From Peribacillus muralis (GTDB lineage: Bacteria; Bacillota; Bacilli; Bacillales; DSM-1321), in assembly GCF_001439925.1 (NCBI RefSeq), contig NZ_LMBV01000021.1, positions 32,338-78,313 on the forward strand: a stretch of DNA of 45,976 nt. The letters are read 5' to 3'. Under the pieces are notes generated by a model that did no database searches, was not told the DNA's origin, and saw only the letters and a program-made list of their open reading frames with translations. The position numbers were made by a program, and so were the translations under genes. Each line of letters starts with the position of its first letter. Positions within the stretch are counted from its first letter, which is position 1. Below are positions 1 through 8,853 of the stretch, in pieces.

Positions 1-67
1 CATTCATTTCAGAATGGTGGTTTCTTTTTTAGCTTGCCGTGCTTATCACGACCGTATATTGCCTCTA

Positions 68-105
68 GGGGGGCATAGGGCAGCTTGAAAGCTTATGCAC
101 ACCCC
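68..105. other. G/C-rich hairpin downstream of pycA
   Basis: Nested inverted repeats are visible: a GGGG run at the left pairs with CCCC at the right, GCATA pairs with TATGC, and AGCTT pairs with AAGCT around a GAA loop. It follows the pycA stop codon on the minus strand but has no T-run after it, so a normal intrinsic terminator is not evident. It may be a processing or structural element. No gene is recognised in positions 1-145. Confidence 0.35.
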
Positions 106-145
106 AATATACCCCAATACTTCCGCAACGCCACAGTCAGCGATA

Positions 146-3100
146 TTACTTAGTTATTTCAATCAATAAATCCCCTGTGCTGATCGCTTCTCCATCTGTA
201 ACATAGATATCCTTAATGGTTCCAGAGAATGGGGCTTGGACAGTCGTTTCCATTTTCATCGCTTCCGTAATGATCAGATGATCCCCCTGCTTGACTTGAT
301 CGCCTTTTTCCACGACGGCACGAATGACGGTACCTGGCATCGTCGCACCGATTTGTTCTTTGTTTTTTGGATCAGCCTTCAGTTTTGAGATAACGGAAGA
401 TTTTATATTTTCATCCTTGATGATCACTTCACGCGATTGTCCATTCAACTCAAAATAAACAACCCGGGTCCCATCAGCCAACGGTTGGCCAATTGATACC
501 AATTTGACGATAAGCGTTTTTCCCTTTTCTATTTCGACCTCGATTTCTTCCCCTAAACGCATTCCATATAGGAAAGTCGCGGTATCCAGATTGGATACAT
601 CGCCAAACAGCTCGATCGTTTTATTATAATCCAAGAACACTTTTGGATATAAGGCATATGCAAGCACGTCGAAATCCGTGACAGCCCTTCCCAATTCCTT
701 GAATAACTCTTCTTTAAGAGCAGGGAAGTTCACTTCTTCCAATAATTCGCCCGGTCTCACCGTTATAGGTTTCTTCCCTTTCAGAATAACGTCCTGAAGC
801 TCTTTTGGAAACCCGCCAACCGGCTGGCCCAAATAGCCTTCGAATAACTCAATAACCGAATCGGGGAAATCTATCGATTTGCCTTTTGACAGCACATCTT
901 CTTCGGAAAGGTTATTTTGTACCATGAATAAGGCCATGTCACCTACCACTTTGGAAGAAGGTGTAACTTTAACGATATCACCAAACATTGCATTCACTCG
1001 CTGATACATCTCTTTCACTTCATGCCAGCGTTCTCCCAGCCCCACTGCTTTGGCTTGCTGCTGCAGGTTACTATATTGACCGCCTGGCATCTCGTGCTTG
1101 TACACTTCCGTATGAGGTGCATTCATGCCGCTTTCGAAGTCGTGATAGAATTTCCTGACTTCTCCCCAGTACTCCCCTAAACGCTCTAGGGCATCGATTT
1201 CCAATTTAGGCTGTCTCTTTGATCCTTCCATTGCATAATGAAGGGTTTGTACACTTGGCTGTGAAGTCAGGCCAGCTAAAGAACCGATTGCCGTATCGAC
1301 GATATCCACACCAGCTTCGATCGCTTTTGAATACATAAGAATCCCGTTTCCGCTTGTATCGTGGGTATGCAAGTGAATCGGCAAGGATGTCGTTGCTTTC
1401 AGTTCCGATACAAGCCGGTAGGCAGCATCAGGCTTCAGGAGACCGGCCATATCCTTGATCGCTAGTATATGGGCACCGGCATGCTCCAATTCGATCGCCA
1501 TATTTTTATAGTAGTCGATATTGTATTTACTTCGTGATGGGTCATTTAAATCGCCCGTATAACAAATGGCAGCTTCCGCAATTTTACCTGATTGACGGAC
1601 TGCATCTATCGCCACTTCCATACCTTTGACCCAATTTAAACTATCGAAGATCCGGAAAACATCGATTCCTGCATCCGCTGATTTTTCCACGAATTCACGG
1701 ATGACATTATCAGGGTAGTTTTTATAACCGACTGCATTGGAAGCCCTCAATAGCATTTGCAAAAGGACATTAGGTGCTTTTTTCCTGAAGCTTAATAGCC
1801 TGTCCCATGGATCTTCTTTCAAGAATCGATAAGCTACATCAAACGTTGCTCCGCCCCACATTTCCATAGAAAATAAATCAGGAAGGAGTTTTGCGGTAGG
1901 CTCAGCGATATCAAGGATATCTTTCGACCTGATTCTCGTTGCCAGTAAGGATTGATGTGCATCACGGAACGTCGTATCAGTGATCAATACCTCGTTTTGC
2001 TCTTTAATCCAGTTAACGAGCCCGTCTGCGCCTTTTTGTTCGAGAATGCTTTTTGTGCCCGAAATAAGCGGCAAATCAGTCACTTTAGGAATTGGGGCTG
2101 GGTCGAAAACAGGTTTCTTCTTTTTCTCTACGCCCGGGAAACCATTTACGGTAACATTTCCGATATACGAAAGCATTTTGGTCCCGCGGTCCTTCCTGAC
2201 CGGGAAGCTGAACAGCTCCGGTGTTGAATCAATGAAGGATGTATCGTATTCGCCAGTTATGAATTTTTCATGCTTTACAACATTTTCAAGGAAGGGAATA
2301 TTCGTTTTAATCCCACGGATCCTGAACTCCTTAAGGTTACGAACCATTTTAGAGGCTGCCTGCTCAAATGAAAGCGCATGTGTTGAAAGTTTAACGAGAA
2401 GGGAATCGTAATAAGGCGTGATCACCGCACCTTGAAACCCATTCCCTGCATCAAGACGAACTCCAAAGCCCCCACCTGAACGGTATACCATCATTTTGCC
2501 GGTATCGGGCATGAAGTTATTTAAAGGATCCTCAGTCGTCACCCGTGATTGAATGGCAAATCCATGCGTTTTTATCCCTGCTTGTTCGGGAATAGCGATC
2601 TTTTTGCCATGGAGATCATGTCCTTCGGCAATCATGATTTGGGATTGGACGATGTCGATGCCCGTGATCATTTCAGTGATCGTATGTTCAACCTGAACTC
2701 TTGGGTTCACCTCGATGAAGAAAAATTCTCCGTTGGCTACAAGGAACTCCACCGTACCAGCGTTCACATAGTCAATATTTTTCGCCAATTTGACTGCTGC
2801 CTCGCAAATCCTTTCCCTTAAATCATCGGAAAGGGAAACGGAAGGTGCCACTTCGACAACTTTTTGATGACGTCTTTGAACCGAGCAATCACGTTCATAT
2901 AAATGGACGATATTCCCATGAGTATCTGCAAGGATCTGAACCTCGATGTGTTTTGGATTTTGGATGAATCTCTCGACGTACACTTCATCATTACCAAAGG
3001 CTGCCTTCGCTTCTGATTTGGCGCGGTCATAAGCTTCTTCTACTTCTTCGATTTTCCCGACAATCCGCATTCCGCGTCCGCCGCCGCCTAAAGATGCTTT

Positions 3101-3583
3101 TATAATAATTGGAAAACCATATTGTTCCCCAAACGCCTTTACTTCTTCCACACTGGTCACTGGGCCTTCGCTGCCAGGAATGACCGGTATATTAGCTAGT
3201 TCAGCTTGTGTTCTAGCTTTTACTTTGTCACCAAACATATCCAAGTGTCTTGATTCCGGCCCGATGAAGATTATGCCTTCTTCCTCACAGCGCTTGGCAA
3301 AGTCAATATTTTCCGATAGGAAGCCATAGCCAGGATGAATCGCATCGACTCCACTCATTTTGGCAATCGCAATTATGCCTTCGATATCGAGGTAGGCATC
3401 TATCGGTTTTTTGCCTTCCCCAACAAGATAGGCTTCATCCGCTTTATAACGGTGATAAGAACCATAATCTTCCTTTGAATAGATTGCAACTGTATGAATG
3501 TCCAATTCCGTACATGCCCTGAAAATCCGAATCGCAATTTCTCCACGGTTTGCCGCAAGTACTTTTTCTATACGTTTACCCAT
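146..3583 (-). CDS. pycA: Pyruvate carboxylase
   Basis: This cytoplasmic biotin enzyme carboxylates pyruvate to oxaloacetate, refilling the TCA cycle. The protein has 1145 residues, the usual length for the single-chain enzyme. The N-terminal biotin carboxylase/ATP-grasp part covers about residues 1-455, with the glycine-rich loop SLGGGGRGM. The carboxyltransferase (DTTFRDAHQS) covers about 530-800. The C-terminal biotinyl domain has EAMKM, with the biotin-accepting lysine near residue 1110. I chose the ATG at 3583, preceded by AGGGTG, over an in-frame TTG at 3601 without a suitable site. It is close to B. subtilis PycA over its whole length. In B. subtilis ftsW separates this gene from ylaN; here no ftsW is present. 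Confidence 0.98.
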   Translation of the reverse strand: MGKRIEKVLAANRGEIAIRIFRACTELDIHTVAIYSKEDYGSYHRYKADEAYLVGEGKKPIDAYLDIEGIIAIAKMSGVDAIHPGYGFLSENIDFAKRCEEEGIIFIGPESRHLDMFGDKVKARTQAELANIPVIPGSEGPVTSVEEVKAFGEQYGFPIIIKASLGGGGRGMRIVGKIEEVEEAYDRAKSEAKAAFGNDEVYVERFIQNPKHIEVQILADTHGNIVHLYERDCSVQRRHQKVVEVAPSVSLSDDLRERICEAAVKLAKNIDYVNAGTVEFLVANGEFFFIEVNPRVQVEHTITEMITGIDIVQSQIMIAEGHDLHGKKIAIPEQAGIKTHGFAIQSRVTTEDPLNNFMPDTGKMMVYRSGGGFGVRLDAGNGFQGAVITPYYDSLLVKLSTHALSFEQAASKMVRNLKEFRIRGIKTNIPFLENVVKHEKFITGEYDTSFIDSTPELFSFPVRKDRGTKMLSYIGNVTVNGFPGVEKKKKPVFDPAPIPKVTDLPLISGTKSILEQKGADGLVNWIKEQNEVLITDTTFRDAHQSLLATRIRSKDILDIAEPTAKLLPDLFSMEMWGGATFDVAYRFLKEDPWDRLLSFRKKAPNVLLQMLLRASNAVGYKNYPDNVIREFVEKSADAGIDVFRIFDSLNWVKGMEVAIDAVRQSGKIAEAAICYTGDLNDPSRSKYNIDYYKNMAIELEHAGAHILAIKDMAGLLKPDAAYRLVSELKATTSLPIHLHTHDTSGNGILMYSKAIEAGVDIVDTAIGSLAGLTSQPSVQTLHYAMEGSKRQPKLEIDALERLGEYWGEVRKFYHDFESGMNAPHTEVYKHEMPGGQYSNLQQQAKAVGLGERWHEVKEMYQRVNAMFGDIVKVTPSSKVVGDMALFMVQNNLSEEDVLSKGKSIDFPDSVIELFEGYLGQPVGGFPKELQDVILKGKKPITVRPGELLEEVNFPALKEELFKELGRAVTDFDVLAYALYPKVFLDYNKTIELFGDVSNLDTATFLYGMRLGEEIEVEIEKGKTLIVKLVSIGQPLADGTRVVYFELNGQSREVIIKDENIKSSVISKLKADPKNKEQIGATMPGTVIRAVVEKGDQVKQGDHLIITEAMKMETTVQAPFSGTIKDIYVTDGEAISTGDLLIEITK

Positions 3584-3601
3584 TGCTATCACCCTAATCA
3601 A

Positions 3602-4103
3602 TATGTATTTTTATAGAATTTATAGAAAAAAAGCGTGATGGTTTCACCACTTTTTATTCAAAAAGTTATTTTCTCACTACGGGGTAGAAGATTTGATAAT
3701 GCTTGTTTTATTGCTAATTGTAATTATTTTGATATATTTTTAGGTTTTTTTTCACGGATTCAATTATTACTGCTAAATACTCTTAGCATTTAGCAACAGA
3801 AAATTAAGCTATTATAATATATTATAAAAAAGCAACGTTAGGATTTAAAAATCAATTACTATAACCATAATACTAAAATAAACTGAATACAATAAAAAAA
3901 TAAAAAATTATGTATATTCATAAGCAGAAAAAGGGATTGAGCATGCTTATTTTTTCATGGCCGGACCTTCCGTAATTCATGGTAATCAGGCATTTGGCAG
4001 AATAGAATTTCAGGAGCGAAATTTCGAAAAATTTTATTTAGATGTAACCAGTGGACATCACTTGCACTTGACTGATTCGTATAGCACTATTAAAAAATTG
4101 CAA
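3602..4103. other. AT-rich gene-free stretch between pycA and ylaN
   Basis: I see no credible coding region on either strand. The stretch is very AT-rich and holds an inverted repeat with arms TGCTAAAT/ATTTAGCA at 3771-3795 and a 16-base palindrome (TTATAATATATTATAA) at 3812-3827. The pycA promoter should lie at its left end, but no convincing -35/-10 pair stood out. In B. subtilis this interval holds ftsW. Confidence 0.5.
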
Positions 4104-4141
4104 ATAAAAAACTCAAACAATCATCGAGATTTGTTTGAGTT
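4104..4141 (-). terminator. Intrinsic terminator of ylaN
   Basis: Arms AACTCAAACAA and TTGTTTGAGTT pair perfectly around a 10-base loop. On the minus strand a run of six T follows. It lies 15 bases after the ylaN stop codon. Confidence 0.85.
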
Positions 4142-4156
4142 AGTATGTTTTATCGA

Positions 4157-4438
4157 TTATTTTTTTAGTGATGCTTCATGCAAACCTGACAATTCCTGTT
4201 CGAGTGTTTCCAAAAGGGATTTACCCTCTGTATCCTCTACCAAGCCCAAACGTACGGCAAAGTCGATTTCCCGTGATAGGCCGAACATTTGAGTATCCAG
4301 TACCTCTTCATATAAAGGACATTGAGGCATAGTGAGATTCTCCATTTGAACTTTTATCAGTTTTAGAATCTTGTCAGCATCTGCTTTTAATAAAGCATAA
4401 GCTTTTTCTCGATGATTGACAAGCATATCAGATGCCAT
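4157..4438 (-). CDS. ylaN: YlaN family protein, iron-linked regulator
   Basis: This 93-residue soluble protein is nearly identical in pattern to B. subtilis YlaN, including the core [19 protein letters not shown]. It is mostly helical with no membrane segment or signal peptide. In Firmicutes YlaN has been linked to iron homeostasis, where it binds Fe(II) and counteracts Fur repression; that role is from family knowledge, not from this sequence. The ATG at 4438 is preceded by a GGGGGGAT ribosome site. The gene stands alone between its own terminator and the divergent ylaL. Confidence 0.95.
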   Translation of the reverse strand: MASDMLVNHREKAYALLKADADKILKLIKVQMENLTMPQCPLYEEVLDTQMFGLSREIDFAVRLGLVEDTEGKSLLETLEQELSGLHEASLKK

Positions 4439-4602
4439 GTTAAATCCCCCCGCTCAGAGCGATTATATCTTATCTTTAAATTTTACCTTTAGTTTTGTGA
4501 AAAAGCAAGGACATTGACAAACAATTTCCCCGCCTGAAATGTCACGTTCATCTCTCGCTACCCTATGACCAGCCATCGATATTATTCAACATTCGTGATG
4601 AT

Positions 4603-4631
4603 GTGACATTTCATTTATAATTGATTATAAT
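4603..4631 (+). promoter_or_regulatory. Sigma-A type promoter of ylaL
   Basis: GTGACA at 4603-4608 and a perfect TATAAT at 4626-4631 are spaced by 17 bases. Transcription would begin near 4638, which rules out an in-frame TTG at 4621 as the ylaL start and supports the start at 4663. Confidence 0.65.
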
Positions 4632-4662
4632 TACTAAAGTGCAACAGAAAGGAATGAGACAT

Positions 4663-5166
4663 TTGGAACCCATCGTGTTTATTAATGGAAGAGTGAAATA
4701 TCCAATTACACTTGATCCCGGAGTCTGGATTTTTGATGACCGTAAAGTTGAAATAGATACATACTTCCACGCTGACAGAACCGAGGTCAATGAATTGGAG
4801 GAGTATACCATGAAAGCTTCCAAACATTGGCAAAAAGAAATTCAAGAGGGAGCAACCATGCCTCCTACTTTGAAAACGGAGCGAAAATTCGAAAAGCAAA
4901 GATTGATGGAAGGGACTTTTGGCATCCCCTTCGAGCCTTTCTTAAAAAATGCCGAACCCGAAAGCGGGGTAACGGAAGTCATGGTTACAACCGCAGATAA
5001 AGAATTTACATTTCCGTTGGAAGTGGCACTTCAATTTTTTCTTGGCTTTTCCAAGGACGGTAAACCGCTTAAAGTAGCCGATGGCGGCCCTTTGGAAATC
5101 TATTTTGGAGATGCAACCAATCTCGAAAATCCGATTAAGAATGTACGGTCCTTCACGATAAAATAG
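4663..5166 (+). CDS. ylaL: YlaL-like protein of unknown function
   Basis: The 167-residue protein matches B. subtilis YlaL, beginning MEPIVFINGRVKYPITLDPG and containing WIFDDRKVEIDTYF. It is soluble and acidic, with no signal peptide or membrane helix. I do not know a proven activity. I placed the start at a TTG at 4663, with AAAGGA about nine bases before it; the ATG at 4654 lies too close to that site, and the TTG at 4621 lies inside the promoter. The gene converges on ylaK, sharing a bidirectional terminator. Confidence 0.8.
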   Translation: MEPIVFINGRVKYPITLDPGVWIFDDRKVEIDTYFHADRTEVNELEEYTMKASKHWQKEIQEGATMPPTLKTERKFEKQRLMEGTFGIPFEPFLKNAEPESGVTEVMVTTADKEFTFPLEVALQFFLGFSKDGKPLKVADGGPLEIYFGDATNLENPIKNVRSFTIK

Positions 5167-5187
5167 TTGATGTTAAACAAAAAAAAG

Positions 5188-5220
5188 AATCGGCAAGGGG
5201 GACTTCCCCGCTTGCCGATT
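5188..5220. terminator. Bidirectional terminator between ylaL and ylaK
   Basis: Arms AATCGGCAAG and CTTGCCGATT, with an inner GGGG/CCCC, are flanked by an A-run on the left and a T-rich stretch on the right. It can end transcription from both convergent genes. It lies about 20 bases after ylaL and overlaps the ylaK tail closely. Confidence 0.8.
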
Positions 5221-5223
5221 TCT

Positions 5224-6555
5224 TTATAATAGCGTAGCGGCAAGCTGGGCTAATCCGGACCTTTCTCCTTTGATCAATTTAACATGTCCGGCGATCCGCT
5301 CGGTCTTGAACTTTTCCACCACATAGGTCAAGCCATTATTGTACTCATCTAAATAAGGATGATCGATTTGTTCGGGATCCCCCATCAAGACAATCTTGCT
5401 TCGCTCCCCGACTCTCGTCAATATGGTCTTAACTTCATGCTTCGTTAAATTTTGCGCCTCATCAATGATGATGAACTGATCCGGGATGCTCCTTCCCCTT
5501 ATATACGTAAGGGCCTCGACTTCAATCGAACTCATGCCTGCTAAAATGGCGTCCAGTTCTCCCGGTTTTTTCGTGTTGAACAAATATTGTAAATTATCAA
5601 AAATAGGCTGCATCCAAGGTCTTAGCTTCTCCTCTTTTTCCCCCGGGAGATACCCGATATCTTTACCGACCGGCACAATAGGCCTAGCAACCAAAAGCTT
5701 CTTATATTGTGACAGATCTTCCGTCTGCATCAAACCGGTTGCCAATGCCAATAACGTCTTCCCTGTCCCCGCTTTACCTATCAGCGTCACCAGTTGGATA
5801 TCGGAGCGGAGCAATAAATCAAGGGCCATCGTCTGCTGGACATTCCTTGGCTTGATCCCCCAAATATGTTCTCCTTCATAAACCAATTTCTTAACGAACC
5901 TGCAGTTCTCATCAACTATCCCGATCGCAGAAGCAGAACTCCCCAGCGTGTCCTTCATCAACAGGAATTGATTGGGATAATACGTATCTTTAGTCAGTTC
6001 TTCAAGTGGCAGAAAAGTTTTTTCGTAAAACTTATTCAGATTATCAATTGAAACAAACACTTCTTTATGCCCACCGTATATATGGTCCAGTTCAACGACG
6101 CGATCATTCAAAAAATCCTCTGCCTCGAGCCCAATCGCATCAGCTTTCACCCTTACAAGAGTATCCTTGCTAACAAGGATGACCGTTTTCCCATCTTCTT
6201 TCGTTTCCTCTTCCAATGATAAATTTTTAGCAACGGCCAAAATTCTGTTATCGTTCGTTTTTTCCACGAAAATTTCCTGAAGCTCATGGAATGAACGGTG
6301 ATTGAGTTCAATTCTTAAGCTTCCTCCATTATGGAGCGGGATGCTCAGATGAAGCTTCCCCTTTTCACGGAAGCTATCGATCAGCTTTGATACTTGTCTG
6401 GCATTTCTTCCTATTTCATCCATATATCTTTTTTTCGAATCCAATTCTTCTAGGACGACTGCAGGAATGACCACTTCATTATCTTCAAATGAATAAATTG
6501 CATACGGATCCTGCAACAGGACATTCGTATCTAAAACATAGATTTTTTTCCCCAA
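5224..6555 (-). CDS. ylaK: PIN-PhoH ATPase/ribonuclease-type protein YlaK
   Basis: The 443-residue protein joins an N-terminal PIN nuclease domain (residues about 4-140, with VLDTNVLL and later acidic residues) to a C-terminal PhoH ATPase domain (about 235-443). The Walker A motif is GKAGTGKT and the Walker B motif is FIIIDEAQN. PIN-PhoH proteins are thought to be RNA helicase/ribonucleases; the substrate here is unknown. The start is a TTG at 6555 with a strong CAGGAGG site ten bases before. It is a homologue of B. subtilis YlaK (PhoH2 group) and is divergent from ylaJ. Confidence 0.93.
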   Translation of the reverse strand: MGKKIYVLDTNVLLQDPYAIYSFEDNEVVIPAVVLEELDSKKRYMDEIGRNARQVSKLIDSFREKGKLHLSIPLHNGGSLRIELNHRSFHELQEIFVEKTNDNRILAVAKNLSLEEETKEDGKTVILVSKDTLVRVKADAIGLEAEDFLNDRVVELDHIYGGHKEVFVSIDNLNKFYEKTFLPLEELTKDTYYPNQFLLMKDTLGSSASAIGIVDENCRFVKKLVYEGEHIWGIKPRNVQQTMALDLLLRSDIQLVTLIGKAGTGKTLLALATGLMQTEDLSQYKKLLVARPIVPVGKDIGYLPGEKEEKLRPWMQPIFDNLQYLFNTKKPGELDAILAGMSSIEVEALTYIRGRSIPDQFIIIDEAQNLTKHEVKTILTRVGERSKIVLMGDPEQIDHPYLDEYNNGLTYVVEKFKTERIAGHVKLIKGERSGLAQLAATLL

Positions 6556-6820
6556 TATGACGCCTCCTGCCTGCTCTTTAGGATTGGCCTTACCATTTAC
6601 TGCTCTCAGCAGTTATGTAGCGGACGAGACTGTTGATAAAATATATGTTCCTTTGCATAAAGATAGAAGAACATTTACAGACTATAAAGAAAACTTCCTG
6701 TAAAGATATCTTCACATAAATGGAACTTAACATCGTCAGCTGAAATTCATGCTTATATGCATCAGAATTAGTCGGTGTGGACAGGCTGTTACTAACGAAA
6801 AATATGAAGGGGGCCATATC

Positions 6821-7420
6821 TTGCAAAAAATCATTTTATCAGTCGCTGCCATTTTTTTGATGACGGGCTGTTCAATGAATAATAAAAATCAAGCGTCGGA
6901 AGATGATGCTAAAAACCATATAACGAAAGTCAATAATTCGACCATTCAGGAAGCGGACAGAGATACTGGTCAGCAAACTGCCGATAGGCTTACTGATTTG
7001 GCTACCTCCATTCCCGAGGTGAATGATGCCACCGCAGTCGTACTTGGCAAATATGCGATAGTAGGGATAGATATTGACCAAGATATTGAGCGTTCACAGG
7101 TAGGGTCGATTAAATACTCGGTTGGGGAAACGTTAAAGAACGATCCTAAAGGTGCCAGTGCCATCATCGTTGCAGATCCCGATCTAAATGAACGGATCAG
7201 GGAAGTTGCAAAGGATATTAAAGACGGTAAACCGATAAGAGGGATCCTAAATGAACTGGCTGACATCACAAGCCGAGTCATCCCTGAGGTACCAGGTGAT
7301 ATATTGACACCTACACCATCAAAATCGATTGACAAGGAAAAGAATCAACTCAATGATAATCAGGAAAAACAAGAACTGGATAAAGAACAAAATGATCAAT
7401 CCAATGACCATATTGAATGA
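6821..7420 (+). CDS. ylaJ: YhcN/YlaJ-family sporulation lipoprotein
   Basis: The 199-residue protein starts with a short hydrophobic signal ending in the lipobox LMTGC, so it should be lipid-anchored at Cys17. The core (about 40-160) is the YhcN/YlaJ domain found in spore lipoproteins of bacilli. The tail after about 165 is highly charged and low in complexity, rich in K, E, N, D and Q. I chose the TTG at 6821, preceded by AAGGGGG, because an upstream ATG at 6749 would place a non-signal stretch before the lipobox. Expression during sporulation is inferred from the family. Confidence 0.85.
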   Translation: MQKIILSVAAIFLMTGCSMNNKNQASEDDAKNHITKVNNSTIQEADRDTGQQTADRLTDLATSIPEVNDATAVVLGKYAIVGIDIDQDIERSQVGSIKYSVGETLKNDPKGASAIIVADPDLNERIREVAKDIKDGKPIRGILNELADITSRVIPEVPGDILTPTPSKSIDKEKNQLNDNQEKQELDKEQNDQSNDHIE

Positions 7421-7428
7421 GTTTCCTT

Positions 7429-7456
7429 ACCCGAAGGTATTTCTTCGGGTTTTTGT
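7429..7456 (+). terminator. Terminator of ylaJ
   Basis: ACCCGAAG and CTTCGGGT pair around a six-base loop and are followed by TTTTT. It lies nine bases after the ylaJ stop. Confidence 0.85.
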
Positions 7457-7580
7457 CTATATCCGCCATTCTCTAAAATCGTTTCTTGGGTAGAATCCTA
7501 GTTGCACTTTATCCTCGTTTTACCATAAAATTATTGGTATACTTAAAAGCATATTCGAATTGAAGTGAGGTTCATATAAT

Positions 7581-7781
7581 ATGAAGGTTAAATGTGTAAT
7601 ATGTGATCAGATTGAATCGATCCCTGACGATAGTCCAGAAGCAAAGAAGCTCCGTAACCGACCTATACATACCTATATGTGCGATACATGCAGTCAACGC
7701 ATAGAAGAGCGTACGAACGAACGGATTGCAACCGGGAACTTCCGGCTATACCGTACAATCAAAACTGAAGATGAATGGTAA
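7581..7781 (+). CDS. ylaI: YlaI, zinc-finger-like small protein
   Basis: The 66-residue protein carries two CxxC pairs, CVIC near residue 5 and CDTC near 34, which suggests a bound zinc. It is the DUF2197/YlaI family. The ATG at 7581 is preceded by GTGAGG. Function is unknown. Its last 11 bases overlap the start of the next membrane protein in another frame, so the two are probably translated together. Confidence 0.88.
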   Translation: MKVKCVICDQIESIPDDSPEAKKLRNRPIHTYMCDTCSQRIEERTNERIATGNFRLYRTIKTEDEW

Positions 7782-8196
7782 CATCATTTATAAAGCCCTT
7801 GTGATCGGCACCATCAATGGGATCATACTTGGTTTAATAATGAAGTGGATCGAAATGTTTTTTGGAATGAAAGTGTATACGCTTTTATTGAATGTGGATT
7901 TCCTTCCTGTAATCGGCACAGTTCCTTGGGTGGAAGAATTCTTGTTCGTTTTCCATCTGCTTTTCTCGATAGCCATTACTTGGAGTTACGTCCATTTCGT
8001 CATTCCTTTGAAAATCTTCAAAAACTGGAACAAATATACACTTGCATTCCTGACTATTATGCCTGTCATCCTTTTGTACTTCCCATTGGCAGCATGGTCA
8101 CTGAAAGAAGCAGTCCTTCCTTCTGATTTGAAGGCCTTCATTGTGTGGTCAATTCTACACCTGATTTACGCACTTTCCCTCCCAAAAGCCATATAA
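7771..8196 (+). CDS. Four-helix integral membrane protein, unknown
   Basis: The 141-residue product has about four hydrophobic segments (near residues 8-26, 58-78, 90-108 and 118-138) and little polar sequence between them. It begins with the ATG at 7771, inside the end of ylaI, with only a weak GAAG site, which fits translational coupling. The pattern of a histidine in a helix after a short acidic loop (WVEEFLFVFHLLFSI) faintly recalls YagU-type proteins, but I cannot assign it. B. subtilis ylaI is not, to my knowledge, followed by this gene. Confidence 0.7.
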   Translation: MNGNIIYKALVIGTINGIILGLIMKWIEMFFGMKVYTLLLNVDFLPVIGTVPWVEEFLFVFHLLFSIAITWSYVHFVIPLKIFKNWNKYTLAFLTIMPVILLYFPLAAWSLKEAVLPSDLKAFIVWSILHLIYALSLPKAI

Positions 8197-8229
8197 AAAG
8201 AACCGTACGAATATCGTACGGTTCTTTTT
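8195..8229. terminator. Bidirectional terminator
   Basis: A perfect 16-base inverted repeat, AAAAAGAACCGTACGA with its complement, has a three-base loop and ends in TTTTT on both strands. It separates the convergent membrane-protein gene and the typA-ylaH transcription unit. Confidence 0.9.
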
Positions 8230-8233
8230 ATCA

Positions 8234-8521
8234 TTACTCGATATTTTTATACTTTTCTGGTTCTAGCTGAATTTGATCTAACATGATATCAATCAGTTCA
8301 ATCGGAAAACGTTGCTTTTTCGTTTCTTCGTCCATTGTATATTCGACGAAGTAAAAAGGCTCTGCTCGTGAAACTGAATCAATGATTACTTGATGATCGT
8401 CTTGCAGCAGCTGCATGAAAAACAATTCCGTTTCGCGTGCAGCGGTATCATCAGGTCTAGCATCACAGACAACTTTGATCGTCAACCAATTGTATAAAGC
8501 ATCCTGCAATGATTTCATCAT
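8234..8521 (-). CDS. Conserved-looking hypothetical protein after ylaH
   Basis: The 95-residue product is soluble and acidic and shows no motif I recognise. It contains WLTIKVVCDARPDDTAARET and ends in a charged segment. The ATG at 8521 follows the ylaH stop by one base, with CAGG six bases before, so it is the last gene of a typA-ylaH unit and probably coupled to ylaH. A second ATG follows at 8518. It lies immediately before the bidirectional terminator, which supports its being a real gene. Confidence 0.75.
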   Translation of the reverse strand: MMKSLQDALYNWLTIKVVCDARPDDTAARETELFFMQLLQDDHQVIIDSVSRAEPFYFVEYTMDEETKKQRFPIELIDIMLDQIQLEPEKYKNIE

Positions 8522-8522
8522 C

Positions 8523-8831
8523 TTATACCTGTTCTTCTTTTCTCGAATTATGAAGACGAATTCTATAAATCCCAAGAACAAGCGATGCGATGACTAATGC
8601 TTCCCCCATAGGAAGAAACACCGCAAAGAAAGAAAGAAGGGTACACCCAAGTGCCATTACTGCATAAATTACCAGATTTTTTAGCAAAGGTAACTTTTTG
8701 GCAAAACCTAACTGATAGACAAGGATGCATAATCCAAAGACCGTTAAATATAAATACCACATTCCTGCTTCAGGATTTTCATCCACTTTGTACAATGCTG
8801 CAAAAAATGATAATCGCTCTTGGATATCCAA
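8523..8831 (-). CDS. ylaH: YlaH-like membrane protein
   Basis: The 102-residue protein has three hydrophobic segments (about residues 24-41, 49-66 and 70-88) and a positively charged C-terminus, and it matches the YlaH family in size and position after typA. The start is a TTG at 8831 behind a GAGGAGGAG site. Function is unknown. It is 22 bases downstream of typA and probably in the same transcript. Confidence 0.85.
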   Translation of the reverse strand: MDIQERLSFFAALYKVDENPEAGMWYLYLTVFGLCILVYQLGFAKKLPLLKNLVIYAVMALGCTLLSFFAVFLPMGEALVIASLVLGIYRIRLHNSRKEEQV

Positions 8832-8853
8832 TCTTTTCTCCTCCTCTTGCTAT

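Noticed and set aside
3957..4292. A 111-codon plus-strand frame between pycA and ylaN
   Set aside because: It runs into ylaN on the opposite strand and across its terminator, with no ribosome site and no family resemblance.
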